A stretch of 44,268 bases of DNA from Terriglobia bacterium (GTDB lineage: Bacteria; Acidobacteriota; Terriglobia; Bryobacterales; Bryobacteraceae), in the NCBI GenBank assembly GCA_021324185.1, contig JAJPJN010000159.1:1-44268 (forward strand), given 5' to 3'. The notes under the pieces were generated by a model, which was not told the DNA's origin, did no database searches, and saw only the letters and a list, made by a program, of their open reading frames with translations. Shown in pieces: positions 8,714 to 15,484 of the stretch; within the stretch, counting starts at the first letter, position 1; each line of letters starts with the position of its first letter. The translations under genes were made by a program, and so were the position numbers.

Positions 8714-9157
8714 ATGCTTGCCGCCGGGCGCGAGAGGCCTCGCCGGTGCGCGCGTAATCCGTATCTGGCAGCCGATTTGTTGTATATTCGAAGTGAATTG
8801 CTGCGGGCGCTGGCCAGTTTGCTTCTTTCGTTGCTGCTCGTCACCACTGTGATTTGGGGCGGCTGTTTGTCTTGCGAACAGTACTTCATGTTTGGACAGT
8901 CGCATGGTTGCTGCAATCCTGACAGGCATTGCAAAAGGAAAGCACCCGTCAAAGACAACTCGATTCGCGACTGCAAACAAATTGCCTTCCATCATCAGGC
9001 GGGGATTGACCTTCACTTCGATTTCCCACTCGTGTCCGGGGAGGCGATCGCTTTACCCGCTGGCAATATGGAGGGGCTGCCGCATTGGCGCGATGTGCTC
9101 CCAATCGATCCATCACCGCCTGATTTGCAACTCCTGCATTCCACGTTCCTGATTTAA
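8714..9157 (+). CDS. Cys-rich single-span membrane protein, first gene of metal operon
   Basis: The frame runs from an ATG at 8714, but the first 28 residues look non-native. A TTG at 8798, giving MLRALASLLLSLLLVTTVIW, is a likely alternative start. The hydrophobic leader is followed by GGCLSCEQYFMFGQSHGCC and then PDRHCKRK, a cluster of five Cys plus His that suggests metal binding or redox chemistry. After this comes DCKQIAFHH and an unremarkable tail. I recall similar 'WGGCLSC' proteins in acidobacteria but no function. The gene lies 95 bp upstream of the barrel gene, in line with the HMA and MerT-like genes. A role in the same metal pathway is inferred from this context. Confidence 0.68.
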   Translation: MLAAGRERPRRCARNPYLAADLLYIRSELLRALASLLLSLLLVTTVIWGGCLSCEQYFMFGQSHGCCNPDRHCKRKAPVKDNSIRDCKQIAFHHQAGIDLHFDFPLVSGEAIALPAGNMEGLPHWRDVLPIDPSPPDLQLLHSTFLI

Positions 9158-9158
9158 G

Positions 9159-9247
9159 CCTCCTTTCAACTCGCGAAAAGCATTTGCGTGCGTTTTTTGC
9201 GCTCTGCCGGCGCCCATTTCGGCAGGGGATGGCGTGTTGAAAGGAGG
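9159..9247 (+). promoter_or_regulatory. Inverted repeat masking the ribosome binding site of the barrel gene
   Basis: CCTCCTTTCAAC at 9159-9170 is the exact reverse complement of GTTGAAAGGAGG at 9236-9247. The second arm contains the ribosome binding site AAGGAGG of the gene starting at 9253. After a T/T mismatch three more pairs are possible inward (CGC with GCG). The loop holds another hairpin, CTGCCG (9204-9209) with CGGCAG (9220-9225). In an mRNA spanning both genes the long stem would hide the ribosome binding site. Translational control is inference. The pairing itself is read directly from the sequence. Confidence 0.6.
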
Positions 9248-9252
9248 AAAAT

Positions 9253-10110
9253 ATGCCGCATTCACATTTCGGCCGGTTCGGTGTCGCACTAGGTGTTGTT
9301 ATGGCGATCGTGCCGCATTTGAGCGGCGCCGATCATGGCCCGGTGTTTGGATTAGCGACCCCAACGAATCCGCAGGGAGGCTGGAGTTTCGACCTCGGCG
9401 CCAACGGGCGTGGTGGGACTGGGGGAGTTACTTCGGCGATCGAGGCCGAACTGAGCTACGGGGTAACGCAAAATCTGAAGCTCGCTGTATCCGGGCCGGT
9501 CGTGTTCGAGCCAGACCCGTATCCACGCTCATCGGTGACAGAAAACACGCCGATCAGCGGCGATTTCAGCGGGCTTGCATGGTGGCGATTTCAAAAAAAG
9601 GATTTTGCTGGCAAGCGGTTTGAAAGTACCGCAGTGGGAGGAATTCTGTTGCCGGGCCCGCAGCAACAGGCCGGAGTTTATCGCGGCCTGAATAGCGGCG
9701 TGGGGTATCTGGGCGGGGCAGTGACTGGCCTGGCTTCGCGCAGCCAATATGTCTGGGCCGGCGCAAGCTATCAGCGATACGCCGAATCCAAGGGCGATCG
9801 CCGACCTGACTTACTGTCCTACACGGCTGTTTACGGCTATCGTCCGCGCTCCTGGCGTACCGACTACCCGCGCTGGGATTGGCGCATATTCGGGGAGTTC
9901 ACAGGCGAGCGGGCCGGGGCGCTTGAGCGGCAAATGGTCGAGCTGCCCGGCAGTCAGGCGAGCCAAATGTTCCTCGGGCCGAGTGTGCTCGGTGTTTATC
10001 GGGCAATCGGGATTGAGGCCGGAATCCAGTTTCCGGTTTATCGGGATGCGGGACCGCTCTTTCCCAAAGAACGTTACCGATTTGCCATCAACTTTGCTTA
10101 TTTCTTCTGA
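9253..10110 (+). CDS. Outer-membrane beta-barrel protein of the metal operon
   Basis: A 285-residue protein with a signal peptide (GVALGVVMAIVPHLSGA) and alternating amphipathic strands typical of small outer-membrane barrels (SAIEAELSYGVTQNLKLAVS, SQYVWAGASYQRYAES). It ends in FAINFAYFF, a terminal Phe and aromatic strand that fits the barrel assembly signal. It starts at ATG 9253 behind AAGGAGG, which is the 3' arm of a long inverted repeat. It lies 12 bp before the HMA gene. Context suggests an outer-membrane component linked to metal binding or transport. No specific family is certain. Confidence 0.78.
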   Translation: MPHSHFGRFGVALGVVMAIVPHLSGADHGPVFGLATPTNPQGGWSFDLGANGRGGTGGVTSAIEAELSYGVTQNLKLAVSGPVVFEPDPYPRSSVTENTPISGDFSGLAWWRFQKKDFAGKRFESTAVGGILLPGPQQQAGVYRGLNSGVGYLGGAVTGLASRSQYVWAGASYQRYAESKGDRRPDLLSYTAVYGYRPRSWRTDYPRWDWRIFGEFTGERAGALERQMVELPGSQASQMFLGPSVLGVYRAIGIEAGIQFPVYRDAGPLFPKERYRFAINFAYFF

Positions 10111-10122
10111 AAGGACTCAACC

Positions 10123-10623
10123 ATGAGAAAGAGATTTTCGCTTATCGCATGCGCTTTGCTGCTCGCGTCCATACCGGGGCGAGCGGAGCTACTCGAAGTC
10201 GATCTATCGATCTTCGGCATGGATTGAATGACGTGCGCCCACATCGTGGATGTGGCATTGAAGAAAGTGCCCGGAGTAGAGGCGGTGGATGTGAGCCTTA
10301 ACAAAGGAGTCGCCAAGATCAAACTGAAGCCGGGCAATGCCGTATCTGTCCCGCAGTTCTGGCAACTGTTGCACGAGAAAGGCTACACGCCGAAAGTCAC
10401 AGCGGTTTCCGTGCGGGGTGAGCTTGCGGGCGGAGCGGGGCGGTTGCAACTGAAAGTTTCCGGCACGAAAGACGTCCTCGATCTCGCTCCCGATCCGAAG
10501 AATGCAGCCGCGTACAACGATGCTGCGAAAAAGATCGGGCAGTCTGTCGTCATTCAGGGCGTCATGCTGCCGGGAAAGGACCTCAAAGCAGTGGTGCCGC
10601 TCCAAGTGGGTCAAGTGCAATAG
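10123..10623 (+). CDS. Periplasmic HMA (MerP-like) protein with in-frame TGA, probable selenoprotein
   Basis: Translation from ATG 10123, with AAAGGA about 7 nt upstream, gives a signal peptide (RKRFSLIACALLLASIPGRA). It then gives LLEVDLSIFGMD, a TGA at 10225-10227 (codon 35), MTCAHIVDVALKKVPGVEAV and the rest of a heavy-metal-associated domain to about residue 95. A second small domain ends at 10623. Family members have GMxCxxC at this spot, so TGA replaces the first metal-binding Cys and gives UxxC. The frame is otherwise open (165 sense codons plus the TGA). An ATG directly after the TGA (10228) has no binding site and would lose both the signal peptide and half of the motif. A hairpin suited to SECIS follows the TGA. 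Most likely selenocysteine (inference). A nonsense mutation is the alternative. Confidence 0.75.
10234..10257 (+). promoter_or_regulatory. SECIS-like hairpin just after the in-frame TGA
   Basis: CCACATC (10239-10245) pairs perfectly with GATGTGG (10249-10255) around a GTG loop at 10246-10248. TG (10234-10235) and CA (10256-10257) can close it further beyond a 3-nt bulge. The loop starts 18 nt after the last base of the TGA. Bacterial SECIS elements are known to sit immediately downstream of the UGA, with the apical loop about 16-37 nt away and a G among the first loop bases. All three hold here. The three-base loop is at the small end of the range. Function is inferred. Confidence 0.6.
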
Positions 10624-10631
10624 GGAGGAAG

Positions 10632-11060
10632 ATGCACTCAACAATGATCGTTGCGAAGCCGCGCTCTCGCTCGGGCGCGCTGAGCTACCTCTCGCTTTTC
10701 ACGTCTTTGGGAACCCTGCTGTGCTGCGCGCTCCCCTCGTTACTGGTCCTTTTCGGATTGGGGGCAACCGTTGCGTCAGTGCTATCGGAAGCCCCATGGC
10801 TGGTCGCTATGTCACATCACAAAAACCGGGTGTTTCTCATTGCGGGGGTCCTGATCTCGGCCAGCTTCGTTTATGTATACGCGATTGGGCCGAGGCTTCA
10901 GGCTCGAACGCGCCCTTGTGAGCCGAGCGACCCGAGCGCATGCGAGACAGCAAGCCGTTTCAGCCGTATCGTGCTCTGGTGTTCGGCCGTTTTGTATTTG
11001 ATCGGATGCTTCACGGCGTATCTTCTTGGCCCGATCCTCGTGCATTTCGATCAAACTTGA
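10632..11060 (+). CDS. MerT-like small membrane metal transporter
   Basis: A 142-residue protein with three membrane spans: one around LGTLLCCALPSLLVLFGLG, then VFLIAGVLISASFVYVYAIG, then IVLWCSAVLYLIGCFTAYLL. The vicinal Cys31-Cys32 pair in the first span and the loop motif RPCEPSDPSACET between spans 2 and 3 match the two Cys sites of mercuric transporter MerT (CC in helix 1; CEPxD...C in the loop). In MerT systems, MerP passes the ion from the periplasm to the first Cys pair. The HMA protein 8 bp upstream is the natural partner here. The binding site GGGAGGA is close to the ATG. The metal (Hg, Cu or another soft metal) is not decidable. Confidence 0.75.
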   Translation: MHSTMIVAKPRSRSGALSYLSLFTSLGTLLCCALPSLLVLFGLGATVASVLSEAPWLVAMSHHKNRVFLIAGVLISASFVYVYAIGPRLQARTRPCEPSDPSACETASRFSRIVLWCSAVLYLIGCFTAYLLGPILVHFDQT

Positions 11061-11162
11061 GCGACTCCGGAAGGGAGCGCGCGCTGCAACCTAACTCACT
11101 GGTTCCATACGTTACTTTTTGATGGACTGGACACGCTTAGGACGAACATGGTCAAGAGCCGC

Positions 11163-11168
11163 TATGAT
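11163..11168 (+). promoter_or_regulatory. -10 element of a possibly leaderless antitoxin transcript
   Basis: TATGAT ends 7 nt before the ATG at 11176, so transcription would start at or next to the start codon. No good -35 is seen 17 nt upstream. A GAGG touches the start codon too closely to work as an ordinary binding site, which fits a leaderless message (inference). Confidence 0.35.
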
Positions 11169-11175
11169 CTGAGGT

Positions 11176-11454
11176 ATGGAACCGCAGGTGTTGCACATCA
11201 CGGAAGCCGATCTGGCTCGGGATGTTCGCGCCATTCTGCAACGGGTCGAAAGCGGCGCGGAAATTATCATTAAGCGGGATGCTCAACCGGTAGCTATACT
11301 GCGTGCGGCTGTTCCGCTCCGGCGCAAAATCTCCAAGTGCATTGCGCTGTTATCGGACGACTCTCAAGCCACTATCGATCCCGACTTTGCGAAGGATGTT
11401 GATGCGGCGGTCGCAGCTCATCGGGAGCCGCCGGAGCGGCCTGCTTGGGACTAA
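11176..11454 (+). CDS. Phd/YefM-type antitoxin
   Basis: A 92-residue protein. The N-terminal pattern ITEADLARDVRAILQRVESG followed by AEIIIKRDAQPVAILR is characteristic of Phd/YefM antitoxins, which bind their own promoter through the N-terminal part and neutralise the toxin through the C-terminal tail (here DFAKDVDAAVAAHREPPERP). Its stop overlaps a short frame that looks like the beginning of a PIN-domain toxin. That toxin is truncated, so the antitoxin appears orphaned. It lies between the metal operon and ftsK. Confidence 0.8.
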   Translation: MEPQVLHITEADLARDVRAILQRVESGAEIIIKRDAQPVAILRAAVPLRRKISKCIALLSDDSQATIDPDFAKDVDAAVAAHREPPERPAWD

Positions 11455-11537
11455 TCCTCGATTCGTCGGCTACGGCGCGACCGTCCGGGTGCATGGACCC
11501 AGGAGCGCCTTCCGCTCGGAAGGAAATTTTGCCATAA
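11445..11537 (+). pseudogene. Truncated PIN-domain (VapC-type) toxin remnant
   Basis: From a TTG at 11445, overlapping the antitoxin end by 10 bp, the frame reads MGLILDSSATARPSGC. PIN toxins paired with this antitoxin type commonly begin with a similar LILDSS strand, in which the Asp is the first catalytic acid. After about ten residues the resemblance stops, and the frame ends at 11537 after 30 codons. The other acidic residues of a PIN nuclease are absent. Either the toxin was deleted with only its start left, or the match is accidental. The overlap position favours the first. Confidence 0.5.
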
Positions 11538-11573
11538 TAAAAGCGCTCTGGTAGTATTCTTCCGCTACGGCGG

Positions 11574-13973
11574 ATGACGTTTCTCTCACCGTCTCGCTAT
11601 AACCGGCTCAATGAAGCCGTAGGTCTCTTATTGTTTCTGCTCGGCCTGGCGGTATCGCTGAGCCTGGTCTCCTATTCCCCGCTCGATCCGTCGTGGGACA
11701 CAGCTACGGGATCGACGCATATCCACAACCTATTGGGCCTGTTTGGCGCGAAATGGGCCGATTTTCTGCTGCAGGTATTCGGCATCAGCGTATTTCTGCT
11801 GCCCATCCATATTTGGGCGCTGGGGTGGAAATGGGTGCGTTCCTCGCCGATCGAGAGTCCCTGGTTCCGTGTTTTTGGCAGCCTTGCGCTGTGGTTCTGC
11901 ATTTCGACCGCCTGCGGTTTGATTCCCAAGCCGTGGCTGATTAGCGGCTCCATTCCGCCGAGCGGCATTGTTGGGATGGCGATCTCGGATTTCCTGATTG
12001 CGCGCTTCGAAGTGGCAGGGGCGGCGATCATCACGGCCGGCTCCGGGATTGTGGCGCTCTACTTTGCATCGACCTTTGAAGTTTCCACGTTGATGCGCTG
12101 GTTGAGGGGCCCGATTGCGCGGTGCAGATCGTGGGCCGAGCGCTGGCGAGCCGCCCGGCAGGCACGCCGCTTGCGTGCGATTGAGCGCGCCAAAGCCCGC
12201 GCAGCCGAGCGCGCCGCGCGCCGTGAAGCCGCCATGGAATCTGCGCGCCCGCGCCGCCGCAGGGACAGTGCGGTTCCACAGCCCGTGGCCGAGGCAACTG
12301 CGCCGTTCGATACAGCTCCGCCGCCGGTCGTTGAGGAGGCGCGGCCGGCCGAAGAAGAGCATGAGATCCCGATCCGGCCGCTTGAATATGAGCCGAGCCC
12401 GCGCAGTGAATCCGCTGCGGAAGAGCCGGAACCGCTTACGGCCACGTTTTCCGATGCTTTCGAACCGGCCCACATGCCAGCTAAGAAACGGCGCGCTTAC
12501 CGGCTGCCGGGCACAGATCTACTGAACGAAGTGCCTGCCGGAAACGGCTATGACAGCCAGGAACTGAAGGAGATCGCAAGCCGCATTAAGTCGAAGCTGG
12601 AAGAGTTCAACGTGCGCGGCTCGGTGGTGCAGATCAATCCCGGCCCGGTTGTCACCACCTTCGAATACAAGCCGGAAGCGGGCGTGAAGTACAGCCGCAT
12701 TACGACGCTGAATGACGATCTTTGCCTTGGGCTGCAGGCCGAATCAGTTTTAATCGAGCGCTTGCCGGGCAAACCAACGGTGGGCATCGAGGTGCCGAAC
12801 ACAAAACGCGAGCTGATCAGTCTGCGCGAAATTCTGGAGTCGGATGCGTTTCATGATTCGCCTTCGCGCATGACGATTGCGCTCGGCAAAGATATCAACG
12901 GCCGCATCAAAGTGGCCTCGCTTGAAACGATGCCGCACCTGCTGATCGCGGGCTCAACGGGATCAGGCAAAAGCGTGATGCTGAACGCCATGATCATGTC
13001 GTTCCTGTACAAGGCGACGCCGGACGAGGTGCGGATGATCATGGTGGACCCCAAGCGTGTCGAGCTGGGGATCTATGAAGGTATTCCCCATCTGCTGACG
13101 CCGGTTATTACGGAGCCGAAGAAGGCGACCAATGCGCTGCGCAACGCGGTGCTCGAAATGGAGCGGCGGCTGAAATTGCTGGCAGCCCAGGGCGTTCGCA
13201 ACATCGATCAATATAACCGCAAGATGGCGCAACTGCGGCAGGAGCCGCGCGGGTTGTTTGACGATCCGGATGAAGATGAAAATCTGCGCCCGCTGCCTTA
13301 TGTTCTGATTCTGATTGACGAGCTGGCGGATCTGATGATGCTGGAGCGCGCCAATGTGGAAGAGTGCATCACCCGGCTGGCGCAGATGGCGCGGGCGGTG
13401 GGTATGCATCTGGTTCTCGCAACGCAGCGGCCGAGTGTTGACGTCATCACCGGGCTGATTAAGGCCAATTTCCCGTCGCGCATCAGTTTCCGGGTGGCGA
13501 CGCGCGTCGATTCGCGCACGGTTCTGGACACGATGGGCGCGGAACATCTGCTGGGGAAAGGCGACATGCTTTTCCTGCCTCCGGGTTCTTCCCGGCTGAC
13601 GCGCGTACACGGCGCTTTTGTGACCGAGACCGAAACGATTCGCGTGGTCGATTTCTGGAAGGAGCAGGCCGCGCCGGAATACGACGAAAGTTTCCTGTTG
13701 ACGCCGCCCTCGGAAGAGGGTGAAGAAGAGGCAGAAGTCTTCGACGGCGAGCAGGACCCGATGTATGAAGATGCGGTGCGGGTGGTGGTGGAGATGGGCA
13801 AAGCATCGACATCCACGCTGCAGCGGCGTTTGCGCCTGGGCTATGGGCGGGCAGCGCGCATTCTGGATATGATGCAGCGCGACGGCATCATCGGGCCGCC
13901 GGATGGAAGCAAGCCGCGCGAGGTATTGAAACGCCCCGACTGGCTGCGCGAAGCTGACGCCCAGTTACGATAG
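11574..13973 (+). CDS. ftsK: DNA translocase FtsK
   Basis: A 799-residue FtsK/SpoIIIE protein, which pumps DNA at the division septum so that chromosome dimers are resolved and segregated. It has four N-terminal membrane spans (residues about 15-165), a basic, Ala/Arg-rich and acidic linker (about 180-310), then the motor domain. Walker A is GSTGSGKS starting at about residue 460, with the Walker B region VLILIDELADLMM. A C-terminal winged-helix gamma domain (DAVRVVVEMGKASTSTLQRR through ARILDMMQRDGIIGPP) recognises the KOPS sequences. The length is typical of a short-linker FtsK. It is followed at 10 bp by cmk, so the two may be co-transcribed. Confidence 0.97.
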   Translation: MTFLSPSRYNRLNEAVGLLLFLLGLAVSLSLVSYSPLDPSWDTATGSTHIHNLLGLFGAKWADFLLQVFGISVFLLPIHIWALGWKWVRSSPIESPWFRVFGSLALWFCISTACGLIPKPWLISGSIPPSGIVGMAISDFLIARFEVAGAAIITAGSGIVALYFASTFEVSTLMRWLRGPIARCRSWAERWRAARQARRLRAIERAKARAAERAARREAAMESARPRRRRDSAVPQPVAEATAPFDTAPPPVVEEARPAEEEHEIPIRPLEYEPSPRSESAAEEPEPLTATFSDAFEPAHMPAKKRRAYRLPGTDLLNEVPAGNGYDSQELKEIASRIKSKLEEFNVRGSVVQINPGPVVTTFEYKPEAGVKYSRITTLNDDLCLGLQAESVLIERLPGKPTVGIEVPNTKRELISLREILESDAFHDSPSRMTIALGKDINGRIKVASLETMPHLLIAGSTGSGKSVMLNAMIMSFLYKATPDEVRMIMVDPKRVELGIYEGIPHLLTPVITEPKKATNALRNAVLEMERRLKLLAAQGVRNIDQYNRKMAQLRQEPRGLFDDPDEDENLRPLPYVLILIDELADLMMLERANVEECITRLAQMARAVGMHLVLATQRPSVDVITGLIKANFPSRISFRVATRVDSRTVLDTMGAEHLLGKGDMLFLPPGSSRLTRVHGAFVTETETIRVVDFWKEQAAPEYDESFLLTPPSEEGEEEAEVFDGEQDPMYEDAVRVVVEMGKASTSTLQRRLRLGYGRAARILDMMQRDGIIGPPDGSKPREVLKRPDWLREADAQLR

Positions 13974-13983
13974 CCCAAGGGGC

Positions 13984-14685
13984 ATGAGCGCAAAACGAAT
14001 CATCGTCGCTATCGACGGTCCGGCAGGCGCAGGTAAGAGCACACTCGCTAAGCGCGTAGCGGAGAAACTGGGATACATCTACGTGAATAGCGGGGCCATG
14101 TATCGCGCGGTCGCGCTTTGGGCGCTGCGGCTGGGCGTCGCCTTGAACGACATGCATCGTCTGGAGCAGTTGGCGAGGGAAGCCAAGATTCGCCTGTCGC
14201 TCAGCGACGGCCGGATTTTTTTGAACGATGAAGATGTTACGGAAGCGATTCGGGACCGAGCGGTTTCCGATGCCGCATCCAAAGTATCCGCCGTTCCGGG
14301 CGTGCGCCGCGCTCTCGTAAAGCTGCAGCGGCAGATAGCCGAGGAGAACAGCATCGTGATGGATGGACGGGATATCGGCTCAGTGGTGTTTCCGGGCGCG
14401 CAGGTGAAAATATTTCTCGATGCCGATCCCAAGGAACGCGCGCGCCGCCGCGCGCTCGAACTGCGCGGTCAGGGCGAGGACGCGGACGTGCATGTTGTGG
14501 CCGGCGAACTGCAAAAGCGCGACGATCGGGACCGGAAGCGGACGGAAGCCCCGCTGGTGCAGGCGCCCGACGCTGAATTAGTTGATACGACGGCCCTGAC
14601 GCCCGAGGAGGTGGAAGAAACGGTCCTGCGCATTATTCGCGCGAAGACCTCGGACGGCAAAGCGGCTACCGGGCAAGGCGGATGA
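13984..14685 (+). CDS. cmk: Cytidylate kinase
   Basis: A 233-residue cytoplasmic (d)CMP kinase that transfers phosphate from ATP to CMP or dCMP in nucleotide recycling. The P-loop IDGPAGAGKST lies at residues 9-19. It is followed by LGYIYVNSGAMYRAVAL and the CMP-binding MDGRDIGSVVFPGAQVKIFL. The lid region contains the RARRRALELRGQGED arginines, and RDDRDRKR follows. The length is normal for the bacterial enzyme. The start ATG at 13984 is 10 bp after the ftsK stop, which suggests one transcript. Confidence 0.96.
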   Translation: MSAKRIIVAIDGPAGAGKSTLAKRVAEKLGYIYVNSGAMYRAVALWALRLGVALNDMHRLEQLAREAKIRLSLSDGRIFLNDEDVTEAIRDRAVSDAASKVSAVPGVRRALVKLQRQIAEENSIVMDGRDIGSVVFPGAQVKIFLDADPKERARRRALELRGQGEDADVHVVAGELQKRDDRDRKRTEAPLVQAPDAELVDTTALTPEEVEETVLRIIRAKTSDGKAATGQGG

Positions 14686-14706
14686 TGCGCGTGGCACCGC
14701 GATGGC

Positions 14707-15294
14707 GTGCGCGCCAGGGACGCGCCCAATAAAACCGTGAGATATCTGGCGCTGCTGCGCGGCATCAACGTGGGTGGAAAAAATGTGGTGAGCATGAGCG
14801 AGCTGCGCGCCTGTTTCGAGCGCCTCGGCTTGCAGAATGTAAGCACGTACATTCAGAGTGGAAACGTAATTTTCGAAAGCTCCAGCAGGAGCACGGCCAA
14901 GCTGTCGAGAACGATTGAGCAGGCCGTTTCGGCAGCACGCGCAAAACGGGCGTACACGGTGGTTGTGGTGTTATCACACGAGCAGCTTGCGGACGTGGTA
15001 GAAAAAGCACCGGCGGGATTCGGCGCTGACCTGGCGCAATATCGCTATGACGTAATCTTTCTGCGCGCGCCGGTCTGCGCCCGAGACGTGCTGCCGGATA
15101 TTCGCATCAACCCGGCAGCCGATCAGGTATTGGCCGCGAACGGCGTTGTTTATTTTCAGAGGCTCATCGCGGAGGCAAGCAAGAGTTATCTGGCGAAGCT
15201 GGCCGGCCACAGTCAATATAGAGCGATGACGCTTCGGAACTGGAATACGGCTTTAAAGCTCTATGAGCTGATGGGTGTGAGGGAGCGGCTGTAA
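14707..15294 (+). CDS. DUF1697 family protein
   Basis: A 195-residue protein. YLALLRGINVGGKNVVSMSE near the N-terminus, followed by LGLQNVSTYIQSGNVIFES, is the signature of the DUF1697 family, a widespread cytoplasmic family without an established function. The C-terminal part YLAKLAGHSQYRAMTLRNWN is also usual for the family. The GTG at 14707 gives a short leader. A GTG at 14737, immediately before RYLALLRG, matches the usual family start and is equally possible. It lies 21 bp after cmk in the same direction. Confidence 0.9.
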   Translation: MRARDAPNKTVRYLALLRGINVGGKNVVSMSELRACFERLGLQNVSTYIQSGNVIFESSSRSTAKLSRTIEQAVSAARAKRAYTVVVVLSHEQLADVVEKAPAGFGADLAQYRYDVIFLRAPVCARDVLPDIRINPAADQVLAANGVVYFQRLIAEASKSYLAKLAGHSQYRAMTLRNWNTALKLYELMGVRERL

Positions 15295-15379
15295 AGCGGT
15301 GCGTCCGAAGGCGGCGGCTTGATGCCTGAGAAGACTCTGCCACTCACGAAGAGATCGTAAGTCGATTCAGTTGAAACCC

Positions 15380-15447
15380 GGCAGTGGCAAGGGTGCTGCA
15401 ACGGTCTCAAAACCGCGCTAAGTACTTGAGCCCTTTGGTACGTGCTG
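15380..15447 (+). repeat. Copy 1 of a ~70-bp structured intergenic repeat
   Basis: The block starts GGCAGTGGCAAGGG and ends CCCTTTGGTACGTGC. It matches 17921-17990 in its flanks (GGCAGTGGCAAGGG, GTGCAACGGT or GCTGCAACGGT, CTAAGT, TTGAG, CTTTGGTA), while the middle varies. GGTCTCAA can pair with TTGAGCCC with one mismatch. It lies about 40 bp before the TPR gene. Nature unknown. Confidence 0.5.
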
Positions 15448-15484
15448 CTTTCCCGGAAAACTGCTAAACTTCTAAACACGCGGT

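Noticed and set aside
9171-9235. A Rho-independent terminator between the Cys-rich gene and the barrel gene
   Set aside because: There is a hairpin (9204-9225) but no T run after it. The T run at 9193-9198 comes before it, and the long inverted repeat is a better explanation.
10228-10623. Treating the HMA gene as starting at the ATG directly after the TGA
   Set aside because: No ribosome binding site lies before it. The signal peptide and the first half of the metal motif would be left out, and the upstream frame has its own binding site at 10111-10116.
12963-13610. A 215-codon minus-strand frame inside ftsK
   Set aside because: Antisense shadow of the FtsK motor domain, His/Arg-rich, no family resemblance.
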